Shown here in pieces: positions 6,212-12,184 of a DNA stretch of 12,184 nucleotides (positions within the stretch are counted from its first letter, which is position 1; the number at the start of each line of letters is the position of its first letter). This DNA comes from an uncultured Porphyromonadaceae bacterium (lineage in GTDB: Bacteria; Bacteroidota; Bacteroidia; Bacteroidales; Muribaculaceae), in NCBI GenBank assembly GCA_900548705.1, contig URLF01000075.1, positions 1 through 12,184 on the forward strand, in the 5' to 3' direction. The position numbers were made by a program, and so were the translations under genes. The notes beneath the pieces are model-generated. The model saw nothing but the letters and a program-made list of their open reading frames with translations, was not told the DNA's origin and did not search any database.

Positions 6212-7996
6212 TCAAGAAATAGTGAGGTGGAAATCGGCGATGAAGTCGGCCGCGTGGGGGTTGTTCTCGACGATGTGGCGCAGCAGCTCCCGGTCACTCC
6301 AGGCTGCGGGTGAATCGGGATCGTCGTTGACCTCCACGGTCATCTCTATGAAATCATTCGACAGTGTGGATCTCAGGTAGGCCAGCAGGTTCGGAAGCTC
6401 CTGGAGCATGAAATCCACCTGTGGCTGGTTGGCCACGAGCATCCTCAGTTCGGGAGAGTCGGGCGACTTTCGTTCCGGTCTGGATGCCCGCATGGTGTTG
6501 CAAAGCACATGGGCCTTCTTGTGCAGCTCCATATATGCCTCCCATGCGTCGGCGAGAGACTTGTCAGTGAACGTGTTGCGCTTCTGTTTTACTGCGGCCT
6601 GAGCCTTGACCTCCTCGGTTTGAGGGGCATCGGTGAAGGCATCGCGCAGCGACACATGGGATTTACCTCTTGATCCATTCCCCTGGGCCGGACGGCGGAT
6701 TGAGGGGGCCGGGGAGGGGGCAGGTGCGCTCATTGTGACGCGTGGAGCGGCCGGAGTGGATGGAGACGCGTTTGCGGCAACCGGGGCAGGCGGCACGGGT
6801 GCTGGGGCCGCTGCATGTGAAGGGGCTGCCGGAGTGGGGGTGACTTGGATGGGTTTTATGCTTTGCCCCTCTCCGCGCTCCGCGTCAGAGACGGGGGAGG
6901 GGCTTTGTAGTTGGCACAGTTTGATGAGCAGCAGCTCTATCAGGAAGGTCTTTGAAGAAGCTGTCCGGTATTCCATGTCAGCGTCGTTACACAGGCTCAT
7001 GGCCGCGTAGAAGAATTGCGGCGGCAGCTGTGCGCCCAACGCCGTCAATGCCTGACGCGTCTCATCGTCAGTGTCGAGAAGCCCGATGGTCTGGGGCTCG
7101 CGGGCCACCATCAGGTCGCGCAGGAATCCGGCCAGTCCGCCGAGGAAGAAATACGAGTCGAATCCTCGGTCGCGTATCTCCTTATATATTAGGAGGGCGG
7201 CCGGGACATTGCCGTCGCGGAACGCCTCGACAAGCCGGGTGTAATACCGTTCGTCGAGTATGTTGAGGTTGTCGATCGCCGACTGGTAGGTGATTGTCCC
7301 TCTCGATGAGGCGGCGACCTGGTCGAATATCGAAAGGGCGTCGCGCATCGCCCCGTCAGCCTTGCGGGCGATGACCCCGAGGGCCGGACGTTCGGCGGTC
7401 ATCCCCTCGCTTTTGGCCACATATTCGAGATGGTCGATGATGTCCGAGATGGTGATACGCTTGAAGTCGTAAATCTGGCATCTCGACAGGATTGTGGGGA
7501 TGATTTTGTGTTTCTCGGTCGTGGCGAGGATGAAAATCGCGTGGGCGGGTGGTTCCTCAAGGGTCTTGAGGAACGCGTTGAACGCCTGCTGGGAGAGCAT
7601 ATGGACCTCATCGACGATGAACACCCTGTAACGGCCGTCGACCGGCGGAATCTGCACCTGGTCGGTCAGGTTTCTGATGTCGTCGACCGAGTTGTTCGAT
7701 GCGGCGTCAAGCTCGATGATGTTGAGCGAACGGTTTTCGTTGAATGCCTTGCAGGATGGGCATTCGTTGCAGGGGTCACCCTCCGCCGTCGGGTTGGCGC
7801 AATTTATGGTTTTCGCGAAAATGCGGGCGCAGGTGGTCTTGCCGACCCCTCGCGAGCCGCAGAAGAGGTAGGCGTGGGCCAGACGGTTGGTCTGTATGGC
7901 GTTGCGCAAGGTCGCAGTCAGGGCTTTCTGCCCGACCACCGACGAGAATGTCGACGGGCGGTATTTGCGGGCCGAGACGATGTAGTTTTCTTCCAT
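6212..7996 (-). CDS. dnaX: DNA polymerase III subunit gamma/tau
   Basis: DnaX is the ATPase of the clamp loader that opens the sliding clamp and, as tau, links polymerase cores to the replisome. Of 594 residues, the first ~360 are the AAA+ and lid domains: the N-terminal ARKYRPSTF segment, Walker A GSRGVGKT (47-54), a zinc module with Cys66, Cys76, Cys79 and Cys82, Walker B VFIVDEVHML (125-134), sensor-1 ATTEKHK (158-164), the SRC arginine-finger motif (171-173) and GAMRDALSIFDQ (215-226) with the sensor-2 arginine. A Pro/Ala-rich linker (about 365-435) leads to a C-terminal domain (about 475-594) that differs from the E. coli tau tail, as expected for Bacteroidota. I saw no obvious slippery sequence for a short gamma form. 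Start ATG at 7996 is fixed by the conserved N-terminus; the stop is TGA. Confidence 0.97.
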   Translation of the reverse strand: MEENYIVSARKYRPSTFSSVVGQKALTATLRNAIQTNRLAHAYLFCGSRGVGKTTCARIFAKTINCANPTAEGDPCNECPSCKAFNENRSLNIIELDAASNNSVDDIRNLTDQVQIPPVDGRYRVFIVDEVHMLSQQAFNAFLKTLEEPPAHAIFILATTEKHKIIPTILSRCQIYDFKRITISDIIDHLEYVAKSEGMTAERPALGVIARKADGAMRDALSIFDQVAASSRGTITYQSAIDNLNILDERYYTRLVEAFRDGNVPAALLIYKEIRDRGFDSYFFLGGLAGFLRDLMVAREPQTIGLLDTDDETRQALTALGAQLPPQFFYAAMSLCNDADMEYRTASSKTFLIELLLIKLCQLQSPSPVSDAERGEGQSIKPIQVTPTPAAPSHAAAPAPVPPAPVAANASPSTPAAPRVTMSAPAPSPAPSIRRPAQGNGSRGKSHVSLRDAFTDAPQTEEVKAQAAVKQKRNTFTDKSLADAWEAYMELHKKAHVLCNTMRASRPERKSPDSPELRMLVANQPQVDFMLQELPNLLAYLRSTLSNDFIEMTVEVNDDPDSPAAWSDRELLRHIVENNPHAADFIADFHLTIS

Positions 7997-8000
7997 GCCC

Positions 8001-8008
8001 CAAAGTTA
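8001..8008 (-). promoter_or_regulatory. -7-like element directly before dnaX
   Basis: TAACTTTG on the minus strand ends only 4 bases before the dnaX ATG, and no TTTG/CTTG occurs 19-21 bases further upstream, where the hairpin of the preceding terminator lies. If active, transcription would begin at or within a few bases of the start codon, producing a leaderless or nearly leaderless dnaX mRNA. Confidence 0.4.
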
Positions 8009-8010
8009 AC

Positions 8011-8043
8011 AAAAAAAGCGCGGAACCCGAGGGTCTCCGCGCG
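8011..8043 (-). terminator. Intrinsic terminator of the T9SS/FISUMP operon
   Basis: A 7-bp GC-rich stem (GCGCGGA with TCCGCGC, bases 8042-8036 and 8024-8018 in minus-strand order) has additional inner pairs and is followed on the minus strand by seven U's (8017-8011). It lies between the FISUMP-like gene and dnaX, so it separates the two units. Confidence 0.9.
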
Positions 8044-8088
8044 TTAAAATTGCATATGTGTCAGAGGATGTCTCTTGCAGTCCCTTGT

Positions 8089-9117
8089 TTAGAATGCCAA
8101 TATGGGACGGGCGTGGGCTTCCTCGTCAAACCATCCGGCCATGCCTTCGATGAGGGTGTTGCCGTTCATGCCGATGTTGAAGATGACGCGTGACTCCTCG
8201 TCGTAACGGCTTGAGGTGGCGATAGACATGTAATTGGTGCCGTCGGGGATGGTCATCTCATCCTTGTCTGCCTCGGGGACGAGGGAGAACACCTCCATGA
8301 ACTTGTCGAAAGGCACGTCGTTGGCACACTGCTTGCTCAGGTAGTAAGTGAAGTCATAACCCAACTCGGTGTTCTCGGCGAGGAATGCCGCAACCTCGCC
8401 GCTGCAGAAGTTGGCGATGCAGTCCCACATCTGGCCGACGGAGGGGATGAACCATCCGCTGGTGTTGGCCGGAGCCTCGACGGGGTATGTCTTGGTACCG
8501 TAGTAGAACATCGGCAGGTCCTCCTTGTAATATTGCTCATCGTTGTTGGCCAGAAGGGTGGTGGTCTCCTCGCGGCCGTTGAGGTTGGAATAGCAGCTCT
8601 TGGCCAGTTTGCTAACCTTGATGCAGTCGGTCTTGGCGTATTGTCCGGCATACCATACGGTCTCGGGATATGAGGCAAAATTGGATTTGCCGGGATCCTG
8701 GATATTCTTGCAGGCAATCACATATCCGTGGGTGAATCCGGCTTCCTTGTCTGCGTCGGCTATGCGGTCAGGGTTGGTGCTGAACACGATTCCGACCACA
8801 GTCTTCCCCTCAATGGGCGCGGGTTTGGTCGCGCTCCAGACTGCGTTGCAGCCGTTGGGGTCGATGCTGACAAGCCCCCCGTCGCTCCAGGTGCCGTCGC
8901 TGTAAAAATAGTCTCCCACTTTCGGCTCAGCCGGTTGCGGGTCGGGAGTGTCTACCCGATCGAATTCCATATAGTCCAGGTCGGTAAGGTTGAATGTCTG
9001 TGTCTCCCCGCTCTTGTAGTGGAGAATCATACGGTTGGGTTTCTCATCCTGCGCCGAAGCTGTGAAGAACGGAGTGGCGATGAACGATATGATGGCAGCG
9101 AGTAAAAGTTTTCTCAT
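8089..9117 (-). CDS. Secreted FISUMP/DUF1566-like protein
   Basis: The 342-residue protein has a Sec signal peptide (about 1-22, cleavage after ASA). Residues 28-53 (HYKSGETQTFNLTDLDYMEF) are a short beta module like those at the N-termini of T9SS-sorted proteins of gut Bacteroidales. A Pro-rich joint (57-65) leads into a domain starting KVGDYFYSDGTWS (66-78). This domain contains GWFIPSVGQMWDC (221-233) and ends ARPILAF, the layout of FISUMP (DUF1566-like, C-type-lectin-fold) domains of Bacteroidales surface proteins. Six cysteines are spread through it. No catalytic residues are recognised and the ligand is unknown. It is the second gene of a two-gene operon: its ATG overlaps the upstream TGA as ATGA, implying translational coupling. 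It has no lipobox and no C-terminal sorting tail of its own. Family assignment is from motif memory. Confidence 0.78.
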   Translation of the reverse strand: MRKLLLAAIISFIATPFFTASAQDEKPNRMILHYKSGETQTFNLTDLDYMEFDRVDTPDPQPAEPKVGDYFYSDGTWSDGGLVSIDPNGCNAVWSATKPAPIEGKTVVGIVFSTNPDRIADADKEAGFTHGYVIACKNIQDPGKSNFASYPETVWYAGQYAKTDCIKVSKLAKSCYSNLNGREETTTLLANNDEQYYKEDLPMFYYGTKTYPVEAPANTSGWFIPSVGQMWDCIANFCSGEVAAFLAENTELGYDFTYYLSKQCANDVPFDKFMEVFSLVPEADKDEMTIPDGTNYMSIATSSRYDEESRVIFNIGMNGNTLIEGMAGWFDEEAHARPILAF

Positions 9118-9605
9118 TTCTTGATGAATTTAGCTGAGTAAAGGTTTGTTCTTACGATATAGACTCCTGAGGGAAGAGCCGAGATGTCGACTGCCTCGCC
9201 CCGGTAATCCTTGATGGCGGAGGCCAGGCGGCCTGTGGTGGTGTAGATTTCCAGGGAGGTGTTTTCCTCTTCCAGGCCGATTACCGAAAGGGTCTGGCCG
9301 GAAACGTCGAGCAGGATATTCCCCTGGCGATTGTCGGCGGTAGGCCCCGCTACGGATGACTGGGTGTAGACGCCGTCATGGTCGAACACCATCCTTTTCA
9401 GCGATGTGAATGGAAACTGGGTGTCGGTGTCGGTCGTGACGGTCAGGCCATCAGAGCCGAACGTGATGCGGCTGACATCGGCGAGCTTGACGATGTTGTT
9501 TTCGTCATTGCCGTCCACGAACACCAGCTGCGGGTCGCCACCCATGGCCTTCATGGCTGTCAGGAAAAACAGAGCTACAGGCAGCAGTCTTGATTGATGG
9601 TTCAT
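9114..9605 (-). CDS. Small secreted protein with T9SS type A sorting domain
   Basis: The 163-residue protein has a signal peptide (about 1-22). Its middle carries two related strands, VKLADVSRITFG (39-50) and FPFTSLKRMVFD (64-75). The C-terminal ~65 residues form a typical type A sorting domain: LSVIGLEEENTSLEIYTTTG (106-125), then VDISALPSGVYIVRT (139-153) and a closing KFIKK. Such tails direct proteins through the type IX secretion system to the cell surface and are usually attached to a large cargo. Here almost nothing but the module and the tail is present, so the protein is small for the class. It is first in the operon and its TGA overlaps the ATG of the FISUMP-like gene. Function is unknown; it may be a partner or remnant carrier of that protein. 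Confidence 0.82.
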   Translation of the reverse strand: MNHQSRLLPVALFFLTAMKAMGGDPQLVFVDGNDENNIVKLADVSRITFGSDGLTVTTDTDTQFPFTSLKRMVFDHDGVYTQSSVAGPTADNRQGNILLDVSGQTLSVIGLEEENTSLEIYTTTGRLASAIKDYRGEAVDISALPSGVYIVRTNLYSAKFIKK

Positions 9606-9654
9606 GACAAATTAGCTGTTTATTATGATTAGTGAAACGGAAGTAATGTGCCGT

Positions 9655-9686
9655 CAAAATTAGGTTTTTGTGATGACAAATGCAAG
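9655..9686 (-). promoter_or_regulatory. Promoter of the T9SS/FISUMP operon
   Basis: On the minus strand, CTTG (9686-9683), a 20-base spacer and TAATTTTG (9662-9655) match the Bacteroidota promoter pattern. Transcription should start near 9648, about 43 bases before the ATG at 9605. Confidence 0.75.
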
Positions 9687-9782
9687 CAAAGCGGGCTTAA
9701 ATTGAGCTTTTGTTTGAAAAATAACGATTTTTGGGCGAAAAATGCCATAATCTACCCCGCTGGGGGTGGTCGCCTGTATGTG

Positions 9783-9820
9783 GAAAACAATCAGGGATGC
9801 CGGCTGACGGCATCCCTGAT
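9783..9820 (-). terminator. Intrinsic terminator of the outer-membrane barrel gene
   Basis: A perfect 13-bp stem (9790-9802 with 9808-9820) closes a 5-base loop; on the minus strand it is followed by TTGTTTTCC. It lies about 40 bases past the stop codon of the barrel gene. Confidence 0.85.
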
Positions 9821-9861
9821 CTGGATTATGCTGTGGCTATATAAAACAGTCCTCTTTGGGA

Positions 9862-10632
9862 TCAGAAGATTCGGCCCGAGATTGTGAACTTGAGGACGGG
9901 GTAAACCGTGAAGTGGTCCATCACCTTCTGGAAAGTGTCGTCGCTGTCTTCCATGAACTTGGTGTCTACCTTTGTTTTGTTGATTTCATCCCATACATAG
10001 GGCTTGCCCTGGATCTGAACGCCGAGTTCCCACATGAAGTTGATGCGTCCGACGGGGCAGGGACGGCCGGTGCCGATACCGATGTAAGGACGGAAGGCAT
10101 TTACGCGCAACGCGCCCCTGACATTTCCGTTCGGGTCGAGGGGAAGCCTGTAGTCACCGATTTCCACCGATGCCGCGCTATATATGTCGGGAGTGAAATC
10201 GTCGACCTTGCCGGTGATTTTGACCATGTCGCGGCCACCGAAATATCCGCCGACTGCTATGAAGAGGGGGAAGCGGTTGCCAAGGGGGTAGACGTTGAAA
10301 ATAAGAGAGCCCTGGACGCGCTTGAGGGAGCCGTCGAGGCGGATGTCGCGCTCAATCGAACCGGGAACGCCGGGTTGCGCGTTGTTGGTGTCGATGGTCA
10401 CTTCCGAGTCGACGTGGAAATTGATGCCGGGCATCACGGAAATTCCCAGGCGGGCCTGGACGAAGGGGGTGATGGGGGTGGCTGCTTCCACTCCGATACC
10501 GGTGGTCCCGACATTGAGGTTGACGCCCAGATGGTTGGCGATGCCGAGCATGTCTTTGACTTGGGCGTTTGTGTGGTTGGCCGCGAACAAGGATGTGAGC
10601 GCGACGCAGGCTGCGAGTAAAAATTTCTTCAT
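9862..10632 (-). CDS. Probable outer-membrane beta-barrel protein, function unknown
   Basis: The 256-residue product starts MKKFLLAACVALTSLFAANH, a Sec signal peptide with likely cleavage before Gln24 (TNA/Q). ATG at 10632 is chosen over one 15 codons upstream because the extra residues (a His/Asn-rich stretch) would spoil the signal peptide and the stretch lies in the predicted leader. The mature part alternates short hydrophobic strands and glycine turns (LGVNLNVGTTGIGVEA, FVQARLGISVMPG, SLIFNVYPLG, PLFIAVGGYFGG) and ends with a strand whose last residue is Phe, the usual barrel signal for BAM insertion. I do not recognise a named family; OmpW- or PorT-like small barrels are the nearest in style. 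It is monocistronic, between the T9SS operon and the PepSY-like gene. Confidence 0.8.
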   Translation of the reverse strand: MKKFLLAACVALTSLFAANHTNAQVKDMLGIANHLGVNLNVGTTGIGVEAATPITPFVQARLGISVMPGINFHVDSEVTIDTNNAQPGVPGSIERDIRLDGSLKRVQGSLIFNVYPLGNRFPLFIAVGGYFGGRDMVKITGKVDDFTPDIYSAASVEIGDYRLPLDPNGNVRGALRVNAFRPYIGIGTGRPCPVGRINFMWELGVQIQGKPYVWDEINKTKVDTKFMEDSDDTFQKVMDHFTVYPVLKFTISGRIF

Positions 10633-10690
10633 TTTAAGGTTTGAATGATAATGAATGGGGTTATGATTGGGAATCATGTCAATACTGCTG

Positions 10691-10698
10691 CAAAATTA
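10691..10698 (-). promoter_or_regulatory. -7 element of the barrel gene
   Basis: TAATTTTG on the minus strand lies about 58 bases before the ATG at 10632. No TTTG/CTTG is found at the usual distance upstream, so the promoter call rests on the -7 match, the position, and the preceding terminator. Confidence 0.5.
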
Positions 10699-10731
10699 GG
10701 TAAAAATTCCAAAATAACGGTTAAATTGCAC

Positions 10732-10776
10732 ATAAAAAACTCCGTTATGGCCATTTTTCCTATGGTCACAACGGAG
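10732..10776 (-). terminator. Intrinsic terminator of the PepSY-like gene
   Basis: In the minus-strand RNA a 15-position stem (10776-10762 with 10754-10740; one G-U pair, one A-C mismatch) closes a 7-base loop and is followed by six U's. It starts about 25 bases past the stop codon. Confidence 0.88.
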
Positions 10777-10800
10777 CCGGATGTTATCGGAGGTGAAAGC

Positions 10801-11253
10801 TTACTCCTCGGTTTTCTTTGATTTGAATCCTCCGAGCAGGTTGAATTTCAGCTCTGTCCCGTCGTCAAGGCCGATTTCATATCCCGACGCTTTCTTTTCT
10901 ATTGATGTCACGAAATTCTGCGGGAAATTTTTGCCGATGTAATTGCGTATCGCCTTCAGCAGAAGCTTTTGGGGAACCTCTTTGGTCTTGCAGTCCACCG
11001 AGGTCCATTTCCCGGAGTTGCTGAACTCGATTTTGCTCCCGTTCACCAGCTTGACGTCATAGTCGGTTTTCTTAAGCAAATGCTTGTCGACTTTTATCAT
11101 ACTGATTTTAGCTTTCGGAAAATATTCATCGAGAAATTCACGGGCGGCGAGGGGGAGGTCTTCGCGGTCGAGGGTGTATTTGTCGAACGCCTGTGTGCTG
11201 AAGGCTGTGTCGGCTATAAGCAGCAGGAAAAGAAGGATTTTTTTCAATTTCAT
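10801..11253 (-). CDS. Periplasmic PepSY-like protein (two repeats)
   Basis: The 150-residue protein has a signal peptide (about 1-22) and two tandem PepSY-like repeats. Repeat 1 (about 33-84) reads LPLAAREFLDEYFP, then YDVKLVNGSKIEFSNSGKW; repeat 2 (about 93-143) reads VPQKLLLKAIRNYIGKNFP, then YEIGLDDGTELKFNLLGGF. Each repeat gives a helix followed by strands with a G-x-x-[IL]-x-F turn, as in the PepSY_like family (formerly DUF2874), common in Bacteroidetes periplasms and sometimes labelled putative beta-lactamase-inhibitor-like. No catalytic residues are expected; a chaperone, inhibitor or signal-sensing role is speculative. The tail (143-150) is charged. It has its own terminator, but I see no consensus promoter in the gap upstream. 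Confidence 0.85.
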   Translation of the reverse strand: MKLKKILLFLLLIADTAFSTQAFDKYTLDREDLPLAAREFLDEYFPKAKISMIKVDKHLLKKTDYDVKLVNGSKIEFSNSGKWTSVDCKTKEVPQKLLLKAIRNYIGKNFPQNFVTSIEKKASGYEIGLDDGTELKFNLLGGFKSKKTEE

Positions 11254-11438
11254 GACTGGTAGGTTTGTTTTGTGTCGTAGTGGGTTGTCTGCCGCCTTTT
11301 GTGAGGGTGGTATATGAGATAACGTGGAAATGACCCGAAATGTTTTATGCCGCCGCTCCGGAAATCACCATGGCAGGAGGCTTCCGGCGCTACCTACAGG
11401 CGCGTTGAGAAATATTGTCGAAAATAATCGCGGAAATG
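11254..11438. other. Divergent intergenic region upstream of the PepSY-like gene and rpsL promoter
   Basis: No gene of convincing length is seen. On the minus strand I find no TAnnTTTG element for the PepSY-like gene. A 6-bp inverted repeat, CCGGAA / TTCCGG (extended to GC..GC past one mismatch), spans roughly 11356-11386 with an 18-base loop. The remainder shows nothing I can interpret. Confidence 0.5.
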
Positions 11439-11470
11439 TTTGGTTATCAGCCGAAAAAGTTGTAATTTTG
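11439..11470 (+). promoter_or_regulatory. Promoter of rpsL (str operon)
   Basis: TTTG (11439-11442), a 20-base spacer and TAATTTTG (11463-11470) are a full match to the Bacteroidota primary promoter and the best in the window, as expected for a ribosomal operon. Transcription should start near 11477, leaving a leader of about 160 bases before the rpsL ATG. Confidence 0.85.
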
Positions 11471-11483
11471 CAACGCTTTTAGG

Positions 11484-11584
11484 AGCGTCGCGCACTGTCG
11501 TGCCCCGTAACTGCCTGATGGTTAGGGGGGTGGAGTGTGCGCAAGGTGCGTAGTCGCGCCTTCTCCACGAAGCAATGTGACGCT
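11484..11584 (+). promoter_or_regulatory. Structured 5' leader RNA of rpsL, three-helix junction
   Basis: Hand folding gives a closed structure. P1 joins AGCGTCGCG (11484-11492) with 11576-11584 (9 bp, two G-U pairs). P2 joins CCCC-g-TAAC (11503-11511, one bulged base) with GTTAGGGG (11521-11528). P3 joins GTGGAG (11530-11535) with CTCCAC (11563-11568) and continues as AAGGTGCG (11543-11550) with CGCGCCTT (11555-11562) around loop TAGT, leaving bases 11536-11542 bulged. GCGCAC (11490-11495) can instead pair perfectly with GTGCGC (11537-11542) in that bulge, competing with part of P1. It begins a few bases after the predicted transcription start and is followed by an unstructured A-rich stretch up to the start codon. 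A ribosomal-protein autoregulatory leader is the natural inference; I cannot match it to a named RNA family. Confidence 0.6.
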
Positions 11585-11638
11585 GAAATTACAACAACGA
11601 AGAATAAACAAAAGTTAAAAACCGACTAAAAAACTAAG

Positions 11639-12028
11639 ATGCCTACTATTCAGCAATTAGTAAGAAAAGGACGCGAGACTCTGGTAGACAAGAGCAAGTC
11701 GCCCGCGCTGGACTCCTGTCCCCAGCGTCGCGGTGTCTGCGTGCGCGTTTACACCACCACCCCCAAAAAGCCTAACTCGGCTATGCGAAAGGTTGCCCGT
11801 GTGCGCCTCACCAACGGCAAGGAGGTCAACTCCTACATCCCCGGCGAAGGCCACAACCTCCAGGAGCACTCGATCGTGCTCGTTCGCGGCGGTCGTGTGA
11901 AGGACCTCCCCGGTGTGCGCTACCACATCGTCCGCGGTACCCTCGATACCTCCGGTGTCAAGGATCGTACCCAGCGTCGCTCCAAATACGGAGCCAAGCG
12001 TCCCAAGGCAGGTGCTGCCAAGAAGTAA
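11639..12028 (+). CDS. rpsL: 30S ribosomal protein S12
   Basis: S12 sits at the decoding centre of the small subunit and governs translational accuracy. The 129-residue protein is nearly collinear with E. coli S12: an N-terminal MPTIQQLVRKGRE, CPQRRGVCVRVYTTTPKKPNSAMRK (27-51), VRLTNGKEV (55-63), GEGHNLQEHS (69-78), RGGRVKDLPGVRYH (83-96) and SGVKDRTQRRSKYGAKRPKA (105-124). Lys43 and Lys88, the classic streptomycin-resistance positions, are wild-type lysines, so no ribosomal streptomycin resistance is predicted. Codon use is strongly C-ending, typical of a highly expressed gene. It is first in the str operon; rpsG and fusA would be expected next, but no rpsG start appears in the 156 bases left in the window. 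The start ATG follows an A-rich stretch with no Shine-Dalgarno. Confidence 0.99.
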   Translation: MPTIQQLVRKGRETLVDKSKSPALDSCPQRRGVCVRVYTTTPKKPNSAMRKVARVRLTNGKEVNSYIPGEGHNLQEHSIVLVRGGRVKDLPGVRYHIVRGTLDTSGVKDRTQRRSKYGAKRPKAGAAKK

Positions 12029-12184
12029 TCGGTCCTTTCCAAAAGGGCGGCGTATGAAAAATGACGCTTCCCGCCAGGAAAACCGGTGAAGTCACTGAAA
12101 GCACCGCGAGAAATCAACCCAAAGTTTTTCAAACCTGTTTTTGATTCCTCGAGCTGACAACGGTTGAGTAAGCCCCCAGGCAGA
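12029..12184 (+). other. Downstream intercistronic region of rpsL with hairpins
   Basis: At least 156 bases follow rpsL without a recognisable gene start. GGCGGCGT (12046-12053) pairs with ACG and CCGCC (12064-12066, 12071-12075) across a 4-base internal loop, and CGGTG (12084-12088) pairs with CACCG (12102-12106). No U tract follows either, so these are not intrinsic terminators. In E. coli the rpsL-rpsG gap is the S7 binding site; a similar role here is inference. Confidence 0.45.

Noticed and set aside
7430..8047. A 205-codon plus-strand open frame opposite the dnaX N-terminus.
   Set aside because: It mirrors the conserved AAA+ coding region, extends through the dnaX start and the neighbouring terminator, and resembles no protein.
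8089..9117. Possible variable protein of a diversity-generating retroelement, since FISUMP/DUF1566-like domains can have a C-type-lectin fold.
   Set aside because: No reverse transcriptase, template repeat or adenine-biased variable region is seen in the window.
9856..10620. A 254-codon plus-strand open frame opposite the barrel gene.
   Set aside because: The minus-strand frame has a clean signal peptide, barrel-like strands, its own -7 element and terminator. The plus-strand product is rich in Asp/Val/Gly with no motif.
10633..10677. Upstream ATG giving a 15-residue longer barrel protein.
   Set aside because: The added residues are His/Asn-rich and would bury the signal peptide; the stretch lies between the -7 element and the better start.
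11340..11408. A 22-codon plus-strand reading frame before the rpsL promoter.
   Set aside because: Too short to judge, no promoter, and it coincides with an inverted repeat (CCGGAA/TTCCGG).
12121..12160. Possible terminator after rpsL (T runs at 12125-12129 and 12138-12142).
   Set aside because: No stable GC-rich stem immediately precedes either T run, and rpsL is expected to be co-transcribed with rpsG and fusA.

Overview
The window reads as a stretch of chromosome from a member of the Bacteroidales, by gene flavour most like the gut family Muribaculaceae (family level is inference). The support is a fused SecDF, lipoprotein and type IX secretion (T9SS) sorting-domain families typical of Bacteroidota, a PepSY-like periplasmic protein, no Shine-Dalgarno sequences, and repeated use of the Bacteroidota promoter pattern (TAnnTTTG at -7, with TTTG or CTTG about 20 bases upstream). 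Most of it is core-genome content. I see no phage, insertion sequence, CRISPR array, tRNA or rRNA.

Layout. Bases 22-1305 (minus strand) hold recA with its terminator. Bases 1306-1961 are non-coding and carry the recA promoter, an orphan plus-strand terminator, short repeats and the leader of the next gene. Bases 1962-2849 (plus) encode a lipoprotein that joins a BACON-like domain to a DUF4827-like domain. A hairpin-rich convergent region separates it from secDF (3081-5993, minus), the export motor fusion. dnaX (6212-7996, minus) encodes the clamp-loader/tau subunit. Bases 8089-9605 (minus) form a two-gene, translationally coupled unit: a small protein with a T9SS type A sorting tail, then a secreted FISUMP/DUF1566-like protein. 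Bases 9862-10632 (minus) encode a probable small outer-membrane beta-barrel, and 10801-11253 (minus) a two-repeat PepSY-like protein. At 11639-12028 (plus) rpsL opens the str ribosomal operon; rpsG presumably begins just beyond the window.

Nearly every minus-strand unit ends in a clear intrinsic terminator followed closely by the -7 element of the next gene, so most genes are separate transcription units. The housekeeping genes cover recombination, protein export, replication and translation. The envelope genes (lipoprotein, T9SS cargo, FISUMP-like protein, barrel, PepSY-like) have no assigned substrates.

The best candidate for something undescribed is the rpsL 5' leader. Transcribed from a textbook promoter, it folds on paper into a closed three-helix junction of about 100 bases, with an alternative pairing that competes with its closing helix. 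Second are the coupled T9SS/FISUMP pair and the orphan terminator upstream of recA.
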